From the NCBI GenBank assembly GCA_018136815.1, contig CM030933.1:4077741-4141740 (forward strand): 64,000 nucleotides of DNA, in the 5' to 3' direction. Each line of letters opens with the position of its first letter. Positions within the stretch are counted from its first letter, which is position 1. The stretch is from Isochrysis galbana. Its lineage: Eukaryota > Haptophyta > Isochrysidales > Isochrysidaceae. The position numbers were made by a program, and so were the translations under genes. Shown here piece by piece: positions 43,940 to 53,611 of this stretch. Under the pieces are notes generated by a model. The model did not search any database. It saw nothing but the letters and a program-made list of their open reading frames with translations, and had not been told where the DNA came from.

Positions 43940-44205
43940 GAAAACGGCAAAAGGAGAAGAAGAGGGACTCGCTCGAAAGGAGAAGACGAGGAGAGACTCT
44001 CTTGAAACGAGAAGAAGAGGGACTCGCCCGAAAGGAGAAGACGAGGAGAGACTCTCTTGAAAGGAGAAGAAGAGGGACTCGCTCGAAAGGAGAAGACGAG
44101 GAGAGACTCTCTTGAAAGGAGAAGAAGAGGGACTCGCTCGAAAGGAGAAGACGAGGAGAGACTCTCTTGAAAGGAGAAGAAGAGGGACTCTCTCCCAAAA
44201 GGAGA
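43940..44205 (+). repeat. 55-bp minisatellite, about 5 units
   Basis: GGAGAAGAAGAGGGACTCGC followed by TCGAAAGGAGAAGACGAGG and AGAGACTCTCTTGAAA recurs with GACTC marks at 43966, 44021, 44076, 44131 and 44186, an exact 55-bp period. Each unit contains two related half-units. Confidence 0.92.
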
Positions 44206-45448
44206 ACTGCCGCGTCGCCGCCGCCGTCGGCTGGTTCGTTGGGCGGCGGCGGACGCGGCGGTGCGTTTCAGCGAAAGGTCCCCTCGCGGTCGCCGTCGTC
44301 CCCCCGAACGACGACTTCTTGGTCCACTTCCCTTCTCCTTACTGCCGATGGCACCAAAATTGGAGCTTCCGCACCCGTTCTTCTCCTCGGCTCGCCACAG
44401 GCTCACCCCCAAGCCTAGATGGGATGTCTGGAGTTTTGTATTAGAAGGGGCTCATAGTCCCCATGTGCCGTGGTGTACGTTTAATTAGGTGTCCTCCGAT
44501 CTCGTCCCCTCTTTGCGTCGCTAAGACCATGCTACACCTAGCCCTCGTCTCGCTAGTCGCTACTCGGTATGGGTCTGCCCACGGCTGTCCCACGCGCTCT
44601 ACTCGCTACTCGAACATGCTACCCCCGCGAGTCGATCCGAACGCTCGCATCGCGCTCGATCTCGATCTCGATCTCGACCGTCCTCGACCTCCCCACATGC
44701 CCGAATTACCCTTTGAGCTTCTCTCGACCACTCACCCCTCAAATATGTTTGGGCCTCCCCGATCAATCCCTTTGTTTGGATGGGCTCGTCTCTCGTCTCT
44801 CGGGGCCTTTGAGGCCCGTCTCGACCCCCCTCGCCGGCCCCGCGCCGTTCTCGCCACTCGCGCCGACCTTTGGGACACCCTCTAACTTGTTTGAAGGGGG
44901 GGCAAAGTTGGCCGAGCAGACCTTTTTTACAAAGTTCCACACGTTCTCACGATGGCGGAATTATCAGCCGGCGACTCCCACTGCGCGGGTGCTCTTTGGG
45001 CTCGTCGTGACCCGGGTTCCCGGTCCCTACCGCCTCCCAATGCCGAGGCCGATTTCGATTTCACCCGCGCTGAGGATAAATGTGTCCTCGCATCTTTGTT
45101 GATGGTAACTAACCACTCTCAAGGGTATCTTCATCTTCAAAGTTCTCGCCGCTCGCCGCCACTCGCCGGTCGCCGGCCCAGCGCGCCCCCCCGTCCCCCG
45201 TCCCCCGTCCCCCTCTGCGATGGTCCTTGCTCCTCTCTGGATCTGGACCCTCGAGGGTTGGTGGCTCGCCCGCGACCTCGCCCGCCGGTCCCGCCGTCCT
45301 TGGGAATTCTCACCTTCACCTTCTCTGGCAGTCTCTGCCAGAAAAGCCTCAATCAAGCTTGTGGAACATTTTGTGCTTCTTCTTCTCTTTACTTCCCTCG
45401 GCCTTGCTGGCGCCCCTACCTCTTCGTCCTCCTCGTCCTCGTCTCCCG
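44206..45448. other. Spacer, probable decayed retroelement, no supported gene
   Basis: Overlapping frames in several phases without domains. Purine/pyrimidine composition and adjacency to a Ty3-like fragment suggest degenerated LTR-element sequence, but no LTR pair was identified. Confidence 0.35.
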
Positions 45449-45720
45449 GTCACCGTCCAATGGCGTTCGGCCGAGGTGAGACTGCGAGCGTAATACCCAA
45501 CGACTCGTTCACGGTTATCGTCTCCTAGCTGCGAGAGGATGCTGGCGATACCCAACTTGCTAGCCCCATCGGTCTTGACGATGAAGGGCCGATCATCCCT
45601 GGGTGGAGTCAAGACGGGCTCCGAAGTGATCGCTGTCTTGAGCTCTTGGATAGCTCGGCGACACTCCTCGGACTGGGACTCCTTTGCCACGTCGCAGCCC
45701 TTCCGCGTGAGAGCAGTGAG
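45449..45720 (-). pseudogene. Ty3-type retrotransposon RT/RNase H fragment
   Basis: About 90 residues: LTALTRKGCDV, ECRRAIQELKTAITSEPVLT, RPFIVKTDGASKLGIASILS and YYARSLTSAERHWTVT match the connection/RNase H start of Ty3/gypsy polymerases (family pattern: LK..L.S.PVL..P....PFI..TDAS..G...LSQ ... YASR.L...E..Y). The frame on either side is low-complexity, so only this piece survives, abutting the GGN minisatellite. Confidence 0.75.
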
Positions 45721-46345
45721 AGGCGGCGGCCTAGATGGCGGAGGTGGCAAAGGAGGTGGAGGCGATGTTGGCGGTGGTGGAGAAGGAGGTGGAGGATTAG
45801 AGGGCGGGGGCGGTGAGTTCAGTGGCGGAGACAAGGGTGGAGGGGAGAAGGGCGGGGGCGGAGTGGGCGGCAGCGATGGCGACGGCGGCTTAGATGGCGG
45901 AGGTGGCAAGGGAGGTGGAGGATTAGAGGATTAGAGGGCGGGGACGGTGAGGGCGGTGGGGGCTTCAGTGGCGGAGACAAGGGTGGGGGGGGAAAGGGCG
46001 GGGGCGGAGATACCGAGGGAGGTGGTGGCAGTGATGGTGGAGGAGGCGATGTGGGTGGTGGTGGAGAGGGAGGTGGAGGAGAAGATGGAGGAGGTGGTGA
46101 GGGAGGTGGAGGCGATGTTGGCGGTGGTGGAGAAGGAGGTGCAGGATTAGAGGGCGGGGGCGGTGAGGGCGGTGGGGGTTTCAGTGGCGGAGACAAGGGT
46201 GGAGGGGAGAAGGGCGGGGGCGGAGTGGGCGGTGGGGGCTTCAGTGGCGGAGACAAGGGTGGGGGGGGAAAGGGCGGGGGCGGAGATACCGAGGGAGGTG
46301 GTGGCAGTGATGGTGGAGGAGGCGATGTGGGTGCTGGGAGACGCG
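45721..46345 (-). repeat. Ser-Pro minisatellite, left arm (sense minus)
   Basis: GGTGG(A/C)GG-type repeats on the plus strand; on the minus strand they encode long SPPPP/KPPPP runs (PPSPPPPTSPPPPSPPPPSS). A higher-order block around GGTGGAGGCTTCAGTGGCGG recurs at least four times. Extensin/pherophorin-like by composition, but no signal peptide or globular domain is attached. Confidence 0.8.
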
Positions 46346-46349
46346 GTCC

Positions 46350-47360
46350 ATGCTCGACGAATTGGACGAACGGCAAGACAATATGTTCCGGAGGATGACG
46401 TCGATCTGCGTGGAAGAGTTCACCGAGATGCGCAAGAGTCTCTCCCGACTGTACGCCAAGGCCAAGGTTCAACAATTGGCCGAACGCCGTGAACAAGAGC
46501 GCTCCCACCCACCCGCCACCGCGGACATGCCCGCTACGATTCACGCCCATCCGCAGGCGAGCCCTACTCAGGCAGCTCAAGGGCGGCACGAGAATCGTCC
46601 GAAAGACGCCACTACTTCAAGTAGCTGTGACAAGAGGGCATCCCATAAGCGCAAGAGGAGCCGCGAAAGCAGCCCAAGCCGCAAAGCGGCCGCCCACCGC
46701 TGTCTATCGTGCGGTGTGCCCGCTACGGGTGCCTTCGCCCTTCTCCCCTCCACCCTTGTCTCCGCCACTGAGTCCCCTTCCACCCTCACCGCCGCCGCCC
46801 TCCAATCCTCCGCCGCCCACATCGCCTCCACCTCCCTCGCCACTTCCTCCATTCTCTCCTCCACCACCACCCACATCTCCTCCGCCTCCATCACCACCTC
46901 CACCATCACTGCCCCTACCTCCCTCGCCCCCTCCTCCATCCAAGCCGCCACCGCCATCACTCCCGCCCACCCCGCCCCCGCCCTCGCCACCTCCATCTCC
47001 CTCGCCCCCTCCTCCATTCTCTCCTCCACCTCCCTCTCCATCTCCTTCTCCACCACCACCGACGTCTCCTCCACCTCCTTCTCCACCCTCACCGACATCC
47101 CCTCTACCTCCCTCACCACCTCCGCCATCGACGCCGCCTTCTCCCTGGCCACCTTCACCATTCACTCCGCCATTACGGCCGCCAAATCCCTCACCATCTC
47201 CGCCATTACTACCCCCAGCTCCCTCGCCACTCTCCCCAGCCTTGTTTCTTGCACCTCTTCCGCCACAACCTCCACCGTCATCGGCACCGTGGCCACCGCC
47301 TTTCCCTTCCTCGCCGCCGCGCGCTCCACTTCCACTTTGCCTCGCCGACAAGCTTGTTGA
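46350..47360 (+). CDS. Putative gag-like protein running into Ser/Pro repeats
   Basis: The first ~125 residues look non-repetitive: a helical segment (DELDERQDNMFRRMTSICVE, RLYAKAKVQQLAERREQE) and a basic KRKRSRESSPSRKAAAHRCL stretch. The remainder is Thr/Ser/Ala-rich translation of the right minisatellite arm. The N-terminal part could be a retroelement gag remnant; the rest is probably not a real protein. Confidence 0.25.
   Translation: MLDELDERQDNMFRRMTSICVEEFTEMRKSLSRLYAKAKVQQLAERREQERSHPPATADMPATIHAHPQASPTQAAQGRHENRPKDATTSSSCDKRASHKRKRSRESSPSRKAAAHRCLSCGVPATGAFALLPSTLVSATESPSTLTAAALQSSAAHIASTSLATSSILSSTTTHISSASITTSTITAPTSLAPSSIQAATAITPAHPAPALATSISLAPSSILSSTSLSISFSTTTDVSSTSFSTLTDIPSTSLTTSAIDAAFSLATFTIHSAITAAKSLTISAITTPSSLATLPSLVSCTSSATTSTVIGTVATAFPFLAAARSTSTLPRRQAC
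46740..47330 (+). repeat. Ser-Pro minisatellite, right arm (sense plus)
   Basis: CCTCC(A/T)CC-type repeats encoding SPPPP motifs on the plus strand (PPSPPPPSLPLPPSPPPPSK). This is the opposite orientation to 45721-46345, so the two arms form a large imperfect inverted G-rich/C-rich pair around about 400 bp of unique sequence. Confidence 0.8.
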
Positions 47361-47705
47361 CCACGTCGATGTCGAACTTGCGCATGTGCATGCGCGGACA
47401 TCATCTCTGGGGCACCAGGGTTTGAAATTTGCTTTATAGGTAATATGGGGCGTCGGACCCCTAATTTAATAGGTGTGTAGGCACCTTTTAAGTGAAAGAA
47501 ACACATCTCTCAGTGGGAGCGACGTGTCCAGTTCGGCTCGTGTGAGCCGCCAGGGCGTGTGCAAGGGGGGGGGTCCGACGGAACTTCGCACCGTCTTTTC
47601 GGACGAGGATTCTGAAAAGGCGGGGAGACCCTCCGAGCCGCTTTCGCCGGGGCTTTTCGCTCGCGGTCAAAAATGTCGACCCCCCCCCATATTAGTACTT
47701 AAAAA
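47331..47705. other. Spacer, no gene recognised
   Basis: Contains GGACCCCTAATTTAATAGG and a G7 run. A block at 47560-47660 (GAACTTCGCACCGTCTTTTC, TTTCGCCGGGGCTTTTCGC) loosely resembles 9500-9560 inside the 911-bp transposon. Confidence 0.35.
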
Positions 47706-47886
47706 GCCCTGTTTGACCGCTCTAATATAACCTTAGTGCTGTGGTCCGTAGCCTTCATCGGCAACGGAGCCCCTACCTCGCGATGGGGGTGTGCGCGGTT
47801 GGCGCATGGCTCGTCCGGTGTATGTGGCTAGGGATGCTAGCATGCTAGCCAACAAGATGCTCTACAAGACTACAATTTCTAACGCC
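47706..47886 (+). repeat. Repeat family F, copy 2
   Basis: See 9927-10312. Shared blocks: CGGCAACGGAGCCCCTACC, GATGGGGGTGTGCGCGGTTG, GCGCATGGCTCGTCCGGTGT, AACAAGATGCTCTACAAGAC. It contains a small local duplication, GCTAGCATGCTAGCC. Confidence 0.78.
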
Positions 47887-47999
47887 CACGAAGCTCAAAC
47901 TTTTCTACTAGATAGTAGTATGTACTACTACTATGTATGAGGTGGTCGGGGTGTGGTGGTGCTGGTGGGCGCCCTCGCCTCCGTCGGCTCTTTCTTGAC

Positions 48000-48240
48000 G
48001 AACCTCCCCCCCCCCCGCCCGCCCGCCCGCCCCGCCCGCCCCCCGCCCCGCCCCCCCTCCCTCCCGGCGCGTGCTGCGGGCCGTGGCCGGCTGGACGGAC
48101 CCTCGCGCTCTCCCCCCCCCCCCCCCCCCCCCCCCCGGCTCTCGCTCCCTCGTCGCCCCCCCCCCCCCCCTCTTTGGACCGCACACCGTGTGAGGGGGGG
48201 GCAGAGGGGGGCGGGGGAGGGCGAGGGGGCGTCAAGGGTG
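48000..48240 (+). promoter_or_regulatory. Poly-C then poly-G tract before the 48255 frame
   Basis: C-runs at 48005-48175 (one about 22 C long) give way to G-runs at 48195-48235, immediately upstream of the candidate start. Confidence 0.4.
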
Positions 48241-48254
48241 GGGCGGCAGCCTCG

Positions 48255-48743
48255 ATGGAGACGCATGCCGATGGCAGGGGCCCGCCCAAAATATGCCAAC
48301 TGGTGGCCTCCACCGTGCGCAACCACTTGGTACCCAAACGCTTCCGTTCACGCCAGGTCGCCGGTCTCTTACACAGCGAGACTGGCGCGAGCCAGATTGG
48401 AGGGGCGAAGGCTCCGTCGCCCTGGATCGACTTCCTCCTCCACGGCCGCCGGCCGCCCTTCCATGATACCGATGAGGAGTCTGCGGGCTCCATCGGCCGG
48501 CGGCAAGGATGGTGGCCGCCAAGGAGATCTGTCCTCGTTCTCATCGGTGTGCCGGCGATGCTGCTGATGGCAGCCGCCGTGTTGCGGCTATTCGCCATCT
48601 TTTCCGTGGTCGAACTGATTTTCTCAATGGTCGACAGCTTAACACACCATGAGACGCCGAATTCAGACCTCAGAAGCAATGACGAGAGGTTGATCTCACA
48701 TGTGGCAGCAGCTCGAAGTATCTTCGTGGCGCCAGTCATATGA
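48255..48743 (+). CDS. Small putative membrane protein
   Basis: 162 residues from the first Met after the homopolymer tract. Residues ~1-90 are basic and soluble (PKICQLVASTVRNHLVPKRF, SPWIDFLLHGRRPPFHDTDE), followed by one long hydrophobic stretch (VLVLIGVPAMLLMAAAVLRL, FAIFSVVELIFSM) able to span the membrane once or twice. I do not recognise it. A long frame on the opposite strand exists but is compositional. It may continue by splicing into the hydrophobic frame at 48866-49123. Confidence 0.45.
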   Translation: METHADGRGPPKICQLVASTVRNHLVPKRFRSRQVAGLLHSETGASQIGGAKAPSPWIDFLLHGRRPPFHDTDEESAGSIGRRQGWWPPRRSVLVLIGVPAMLLMAAAVLRLFAIFSVVELIFSMVDSLTHHETPNSDLRSNDERLISHVAAARSIFVAPVI

Positions 48744-48865
48744 CAATGAGCACTTGAACTTAATTCATTTCACTGCTTCAATTAAGGCTTCCGCATCTCT
48801 CATCTATACTCATCTACACTTGCTATCTCGCTGATGCATGTCGTGGTCTAGGGCTCAAACGAAAG

Positions 48866-49123
48866 ATGCACATCTCTCTTCACACCTTGGACCATGTGCT
48901 CAGCGTTGCACATCCCGCATGCGTCTGCTCTTTCTTTCTCTTGTTCATGTTGATCTCTGGTGCTCTCACGTTCGAGTGTGCCATGTCACCAGCGGTGTGG
49001 ATCCAATTCTTCGCTAGCTTTTGCCGCCGAACGTCGAGTAGGCCAATCATTTGTGCAAGTGGGCTGATCATTTGTGCCACAGTGACACTGTGCTACATCA
49101 ACAAGTTGGGCAGTGGCGCATGA
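48866..49123 (+). CDS. Hydrophobic frame, possible downstream exon
   Basis: 85 residues with two hydrophobic segments (CSFFLLFMLISGALTF and ICASGLIICATVTLCYI). Pyrimidine-rich sequence with AG sites precedes it (GTGGTCTAG at about 48850, GTGCTCAG near 48902), so it could be the last exon of the 48255 gene. No splice pair could be fixed with confidence. Confidence 0.3.
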   Translation: MHISLHTLDHVLSVAHPACVCSFFLLFMLISGALTFECAMSPAVWIQFFASFCRRTSSRPIICASGLIICATVTLCYINKLGSGA

Positions 49124-49493
49124 TGTAAAGTATGAAGCTGGCTACAGTCGGTGGCACTGTCGCGGGGAATTTCACTGGATATGTCGACCACAAGCCAAAA
49201 AAGACGTCCGACGCCCCTCAGCATGAGGGATGGGGAGGGCTGGGTGTCCACCCCTTCGCTCGCCATCGCCCAAGAGAACCCGAAGTCTCCCTGCCTGTGC
49301 CAGGCGACTCCCCATCCTCCTTCCACGCCACCTGCATGCCCTGAATCGTGTCCCACGTTCCGTACCTTGTGGCCCCTGAGTCCCCTTGGTTCGGTACAAA
49401 CATGCGCCCTACAGCATAAAGCGCCGCCCTTCAGCCCTGTATCTCATATCATGGCTCTATCGCACCCGAATCTAGCGACCAAGGATAGCACGT

Positions 49494-49700
49494 AAAAAAA
49501 TATTTTTACCGCACATACGCGGAGCAGGCCGCAACTTTAGGTGTTGCGGGTAAAGGGGGGCCTTGTGCACTTCCTCTTTGTACGCTCCCTATTAGTTTAT
49601 CCCGCGCGACTCCCTCTCCGTCCCCGCGCCCAGATCCCTCTTCCTTGCATCGTCCCGATCGGTCCGTCTCCCCTCTTATCGCGGTGGTGCCCCCCAGCCC
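49494..49700 (-). mobile_element. LINE-like 3' end fragment
   Basis: On the minus strand it ends GCGTATGTGCGGTAAAAATA followed by T7. This resembles the GGTGAGAATA-TTAAA-T(n) termini of the C repeats and of the 39889 element. The coding part is absent. Confidence 0.4.
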
Positions 49701-51092
49701 GACAGACTACACGGCTACACGCATTTCTTCATGACACCTCTCTCGACACCCACCGCACAGCATCCTCTATCTGAGGTATAAGGTAGAACAAGAGCATCTG
49801 GAGACAGACGCCGGTGTGCAAAGGCAAAGGCAAAGCATTTGTCTTCTGTTCTTGTCGGGGTTTTGTTTTTGTGTCGGTTGCGTGATCGGCGGTTGACGGT
49901 TGAGTCCGTTACGGATACGGCGGTTGAAGCCGTTTCATCCGGTGAACGGATCGTGCAAGGGTAGAGACCCCTAAGAGACAAGTAACAAGACAGCTTTCGC
50001 CACTCATTAGTAGTTTATAAACGTAGTAAGTAGTATAGATCATGAAACTGTCGCATTCGCGAATCGACACTCGTAAGGCTTCTCTTCCTCTTCGTCGTTC
50101 GGTATTATCGTTATAATTCAGTAATTCTCTCGTTCTCGTCCTCGGTCAAAAGCTTCGCTTGGACGCATAGGATCTTGGGTTGTTGAGCGCCCTCTCTCTT
50201 ACTCTCGAAGAGAAGGGAAGTTTCCCCACCTTTCTCCCTTGTCGTATTCCATACGATTGTCGTATTCCATACGATAACAGACTTTTACTTCTAACCTGCG
50301 GGTTATTTTAAGCCTTAAGGTCTCGTCGATTGGTGTTCCACCTCTTCTCTTACTTTCTCTCGATGTCATCAAATGTTCCATGGCCGTTTTTCGTCTTCTC
50401 TCGTCCATCGGTCGTAGCTCCCCAGCGAGGTCTGCCCTCGTTGTGTAGGGGTAGGCGGTTATGTCCCGTTCCGAAACAAGACATTTAAGCAGGTTTGCGG
50501 GAACGGGACATTTTCGCAATGTTCACACGACATCGCACGGGTCATGCTACGTACAAACATCATGAGTATACGAAGCTCGACGCCATTTATGCAACATTTT
50601 GATCGCTCGGAAGTGCGGCAAATCACCGTCACCGTCCAGCGTCGCTGTCGAAAGCAGACTCCGGACACTGAAACGTGATCACGCACACGCACACACTCGC
50701 AACGTCATTGCAGGGAGTACAATCTGGCATAAAACCAGCGGGATTGTAATGTGCGCTGCGACTACGCTTGTTGCCGCCGCGACCCGATCGCTTGAGGTCT
50801 CCCCAAGGGTACCAATTTGGGAATCGCTCGGCGCTCGCCAGGCGCCGAGCGCTTGCTGACCCCATGGCTGCCGGACACTGTTTAGTGGGCTGTCAGTGCA
50901 AACCTGGACACCCAAAGCAGGGAGATGACAGGGGACACCCTCGGGGGCAGGGGGCGAACCGTGGCGAGGCTTTGGCCGTTGGTTAGGAGGCGGCCAAGGA
51001 GGCTGACATTTTCCGTTGTCTTCCCCCCCCCTCCCAAGACTACACGGTAGTCTTTAAGACTACGCGTTTGCGCAACCGATTTTCATGTAGCG
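49701..51092. other. Spacer without a recognised gene; small repeats
   Basis: Contains an 18-bp tandem duplication (TTGTCGTATTCCATACGA at 50239-50256 and 50257-50274) and a perfect 10-bp-stem hairpin (CGCTCGGCGC-TCGCCAG-GCGCCGAGCG, 50825-50851). Short frames lack domains. Confidence 0.5.
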
Positions 51093-51100
51093 TGTAGTTG

Positions 51101-51599
51101 CAGTGTTGGGGCAACAGCGCGCCAGCTTGCACCGATGTTGGAGCTATCACTGGCGCCAGTAGCTGATGACAGCTATCGGTGGTCTGCGAGCTGGCGCCAG
51201 ATCTTTGGTGGGAATAGCTGGTCATGCCAGCTAGCACCAGCTCTGGAGGGCAGATGGTGGGGGAGAAAGGTCACCAATTGTAAATTATACAGTCTAAAGG
51301 GTTATTTTCCCGCTAACGGAGGTAAAGCACACCCCGGCAGCTTAATGCGAACCCGAGCGATCATGTCGCATGTCGCGTGTGGGTTCACGGTTGCGAATCT
51401 GGTCGGCCTCCTACGTCCGCGACGTAGGGGCTTACCATTGGCAACCCGCGGCTCCTTACTTGTAGTTTTTGCTTCCTTTCCCTTTCTTGTTTTTTTTTAC
51501 ATCGCTCATTATTTGCTGAGAACTGGCGAGCTGGCGCCAGTTGAGATGGAATTGGCACTGGCGCCAAACACTGGTGCCCGTACTGTTGCCCCAACACTG
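51101..51599. mobile_element. hAT-like MITE, 499 bp, 8-bp TSD
   Basis: Begins CAGTGTTGGGGCAACAG and ends CTGTTGCCCCAACACTG (17-bp perfect inverted termini), flanked by TGTAGTTG at 51093-51100 and 51600-51607. The CAGTG start and 8-bp duplication are typical of hAT transposons. The interior repeats the palindrome CTGGCGCCAG or close variants in both flanks, possible transposase-binding motifs. No transposase frame. Confidence 0.92.
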
Positions 51600-52128
51600 T
51601 GTAGTTGATAGCTGATGTTGTAGTGGATAACCTCCATGCATACAAACGACCAGATGCGAGGTACACGACAGCACACTTTTTTCGCCACTCACATCAATGT
51701 GCCCTATCACAAACCCACGCTCATCGAAACGACACGTACCTTGAGCACACTACACACCGACACCCCTAGTAGAGAAAGACTCGCACAAGAGCACCCGATA
51801 CCCTAGACACGCCCTCACCGCACGTGCATCAGCAGACAGATGGTCTTGACGGCAACATGTCAGACAGAGGTCGCCACGGCTCGTCAGAGAGGACGAAAAC
51901 CGGAGGTCCGTCGGAAAGTGCGCACGCATTAATAGCGCGCGCTACCCACTTCGAGCGGCAACTGAGGCGCTGCATTGAATGCTCTCTAGGATACCAACGA
52001 TGGAGGCAACCCTTTACCCCTCATTGTGGTATTCGCCCGGAAGTCGACGGCACATCCCGCCCTTAGAGGTAAAAATGTGGGTGAATGCAGTGAGGATGTC
52101 GGCTGACAAGAAGACTGCAACAGTTGGG

Positions 52129-53611
52129 CTAGTTGAATCCGGACTGCTCCAGGTTCTGCTTTTGGACGATGTCCATCATCGCCACGATAATCTTCTCCAT
52201 ATTGCTCGAGTCCGTCGCTGTGGTCTCATACATGTAAATCTCTTTGCCCTTGTCCTTGCGGATGTTGAGGAACTTTTGTTTGATGTACGCAAGAGCGGGG
52301 TCGTAGTTACAACCCCCCTTGTAGTTAGGAAAGCACACGCTCAGGTCGGTTTGCTCAATCTTCTGCCTAAAGAGGTCTGCCTTGTTTAGGAAGAGGATGA
52401 TGGGCTTGTCCGGATAGCGGCGGTTACAGGCAATGTCGAATAAATTGAGAGACTCCTTAAGCCTGTTTTGCTTAACGTCCTCTCGCAACACCTGGTTGTA
52501 CTCTGTGAGCGCGCACACAAAGATAACAGCCGTGATATCACCCGTCAAGTTCCACTTCGGCCGCTCCATCCGCTGGCCCCCAACATCGATGACGCGGAAC
52601 TTTGCCTTGTGATACTGGAAATCGAGCGTCTCGATGGTCCTGGTTGGGTCGCGCACATTCAGGATGTCCTCCGTCGACGGCCGGTAGCTCGGCTTGGCCA
52701 GCTGCTGAAGTTTGTTCATGAAGCTGGGGGGGGGGCAGTGCGGGGGGCAGGGGTGTCAGGGGAGGTGCACACCACAGCATCGCACCCAGTACTACGGGGC
52801 CACGGGCATGCACGCGCATCTGAGATGAGGGTATACCGCATGATCGTCGCTCTTCTACCTACTACTATGCCCATTGTTGCCCCGCCGCAGGGGGACCACC
52901 GAGGCGGATACCCACATCATTGCCAACACTCCCCCACAACCACCCCGCACGCCACGCACTATTTGGCGTTGTCGTCCAGGTCAAGCGTGGCGTCCTTCGT
53001 TAGGAGGGCTTGCACTGCCGGATCGTTCCATATCGCTGTCATGTCCTCAGCTGCCTCCTGCGTAAGGCTCATCGCAGACTGGTGCTGATCCAAGCATCGC
53101 TCTGCAGCCTCCTGCGAACACCGCAAGGGGCGCCACGAAGGAACGAGATCAGCGCAGAGGGCAAGGAAGGCGCGCTACTTTCGACGGCAACGTTGGGCGG
53201 CACTAGGCGATCAACATGGAAGCTCCCCGCCGGCAAGGACTTGTGCCCGAGTGCGCTCGTCGAGGAGCGCCCAGCAGCAGCTCAACCCAGCAAGGAGCTG
53301 GGTCTGTGGTCCGCATCAGCAGACTTCCCCAGCTCCCCGCCCACCCCTTCCCCGGCACGCGCACGCACCGCATTGGCCTCCGAAAGCGAGTACTCCTCGG
53401 ATCTATTCTTCACCGCCTGCAGCACCACCTTGACCGCCCTGGCCGGTGCCCTATGGATGGCATATATCCAATCCATGGACGTCTGCTCGAACCCCGTACC
53501 GTACAGAATCTGGATCTGCTTGAAGATAGTCGTCTTGCCGCACTCGCCTCCCCCAAGAAGCACAAGCTGACGCATAGGCGCGTGGGACGCGGTGCTCACG
53601 CCGCATCCCAT
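52129..53611 (-). CDS. Heterotrimeric G-protein alpha subunit, short N-terminus
   Basis: Three exons on the minus strand: 53611-53369, 53111-52960, 52723-52129 (phases 0 and 2; introns 257 and 236 bp), 329 residues. MGCG gives N-myristoyl Gly2 and palmitoyl Cys3 sites. The G1 loop GGGECGKTT replaces the usual GAGESGKST. The helical domain is short (SEEYSLSEANAEAAERCLDQ, AEDMTAIWNDPAVQALL). Switch I reads VRDPTRTIETLDF, with an Arg at or near the usual catalytic site but changed surroundings; G3 is FRVIDVGGQRMERPKW, G4 NKAD (usually NKKD), G5 TTATDSSNME. The tail QNLEQSGFN lacks the Cys modified by pertussis toxin. Only about 18 residues precede G1, so the Gbeta/gamma-binding N-terminal helix is almost missing. 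A membrane-anchored GTPase switch is expected. Confidence 0.9.

Noticed and set aside
45819-47439. Extensin/pherophorin-like SPPPP proteins as real genes
   Set aside because: The frames come from minisatellites, lack a signal peptide or globular domain, and one is fused to a Ty3 fragment. Reported as repeats instead.
47879-48739. 286-residue minus-strand frame over the small membrane-protein gene
   Set aside because: It reads through the C/G homopolymers and lacks any domain; the plus strand has the credible transmembrane stretch.
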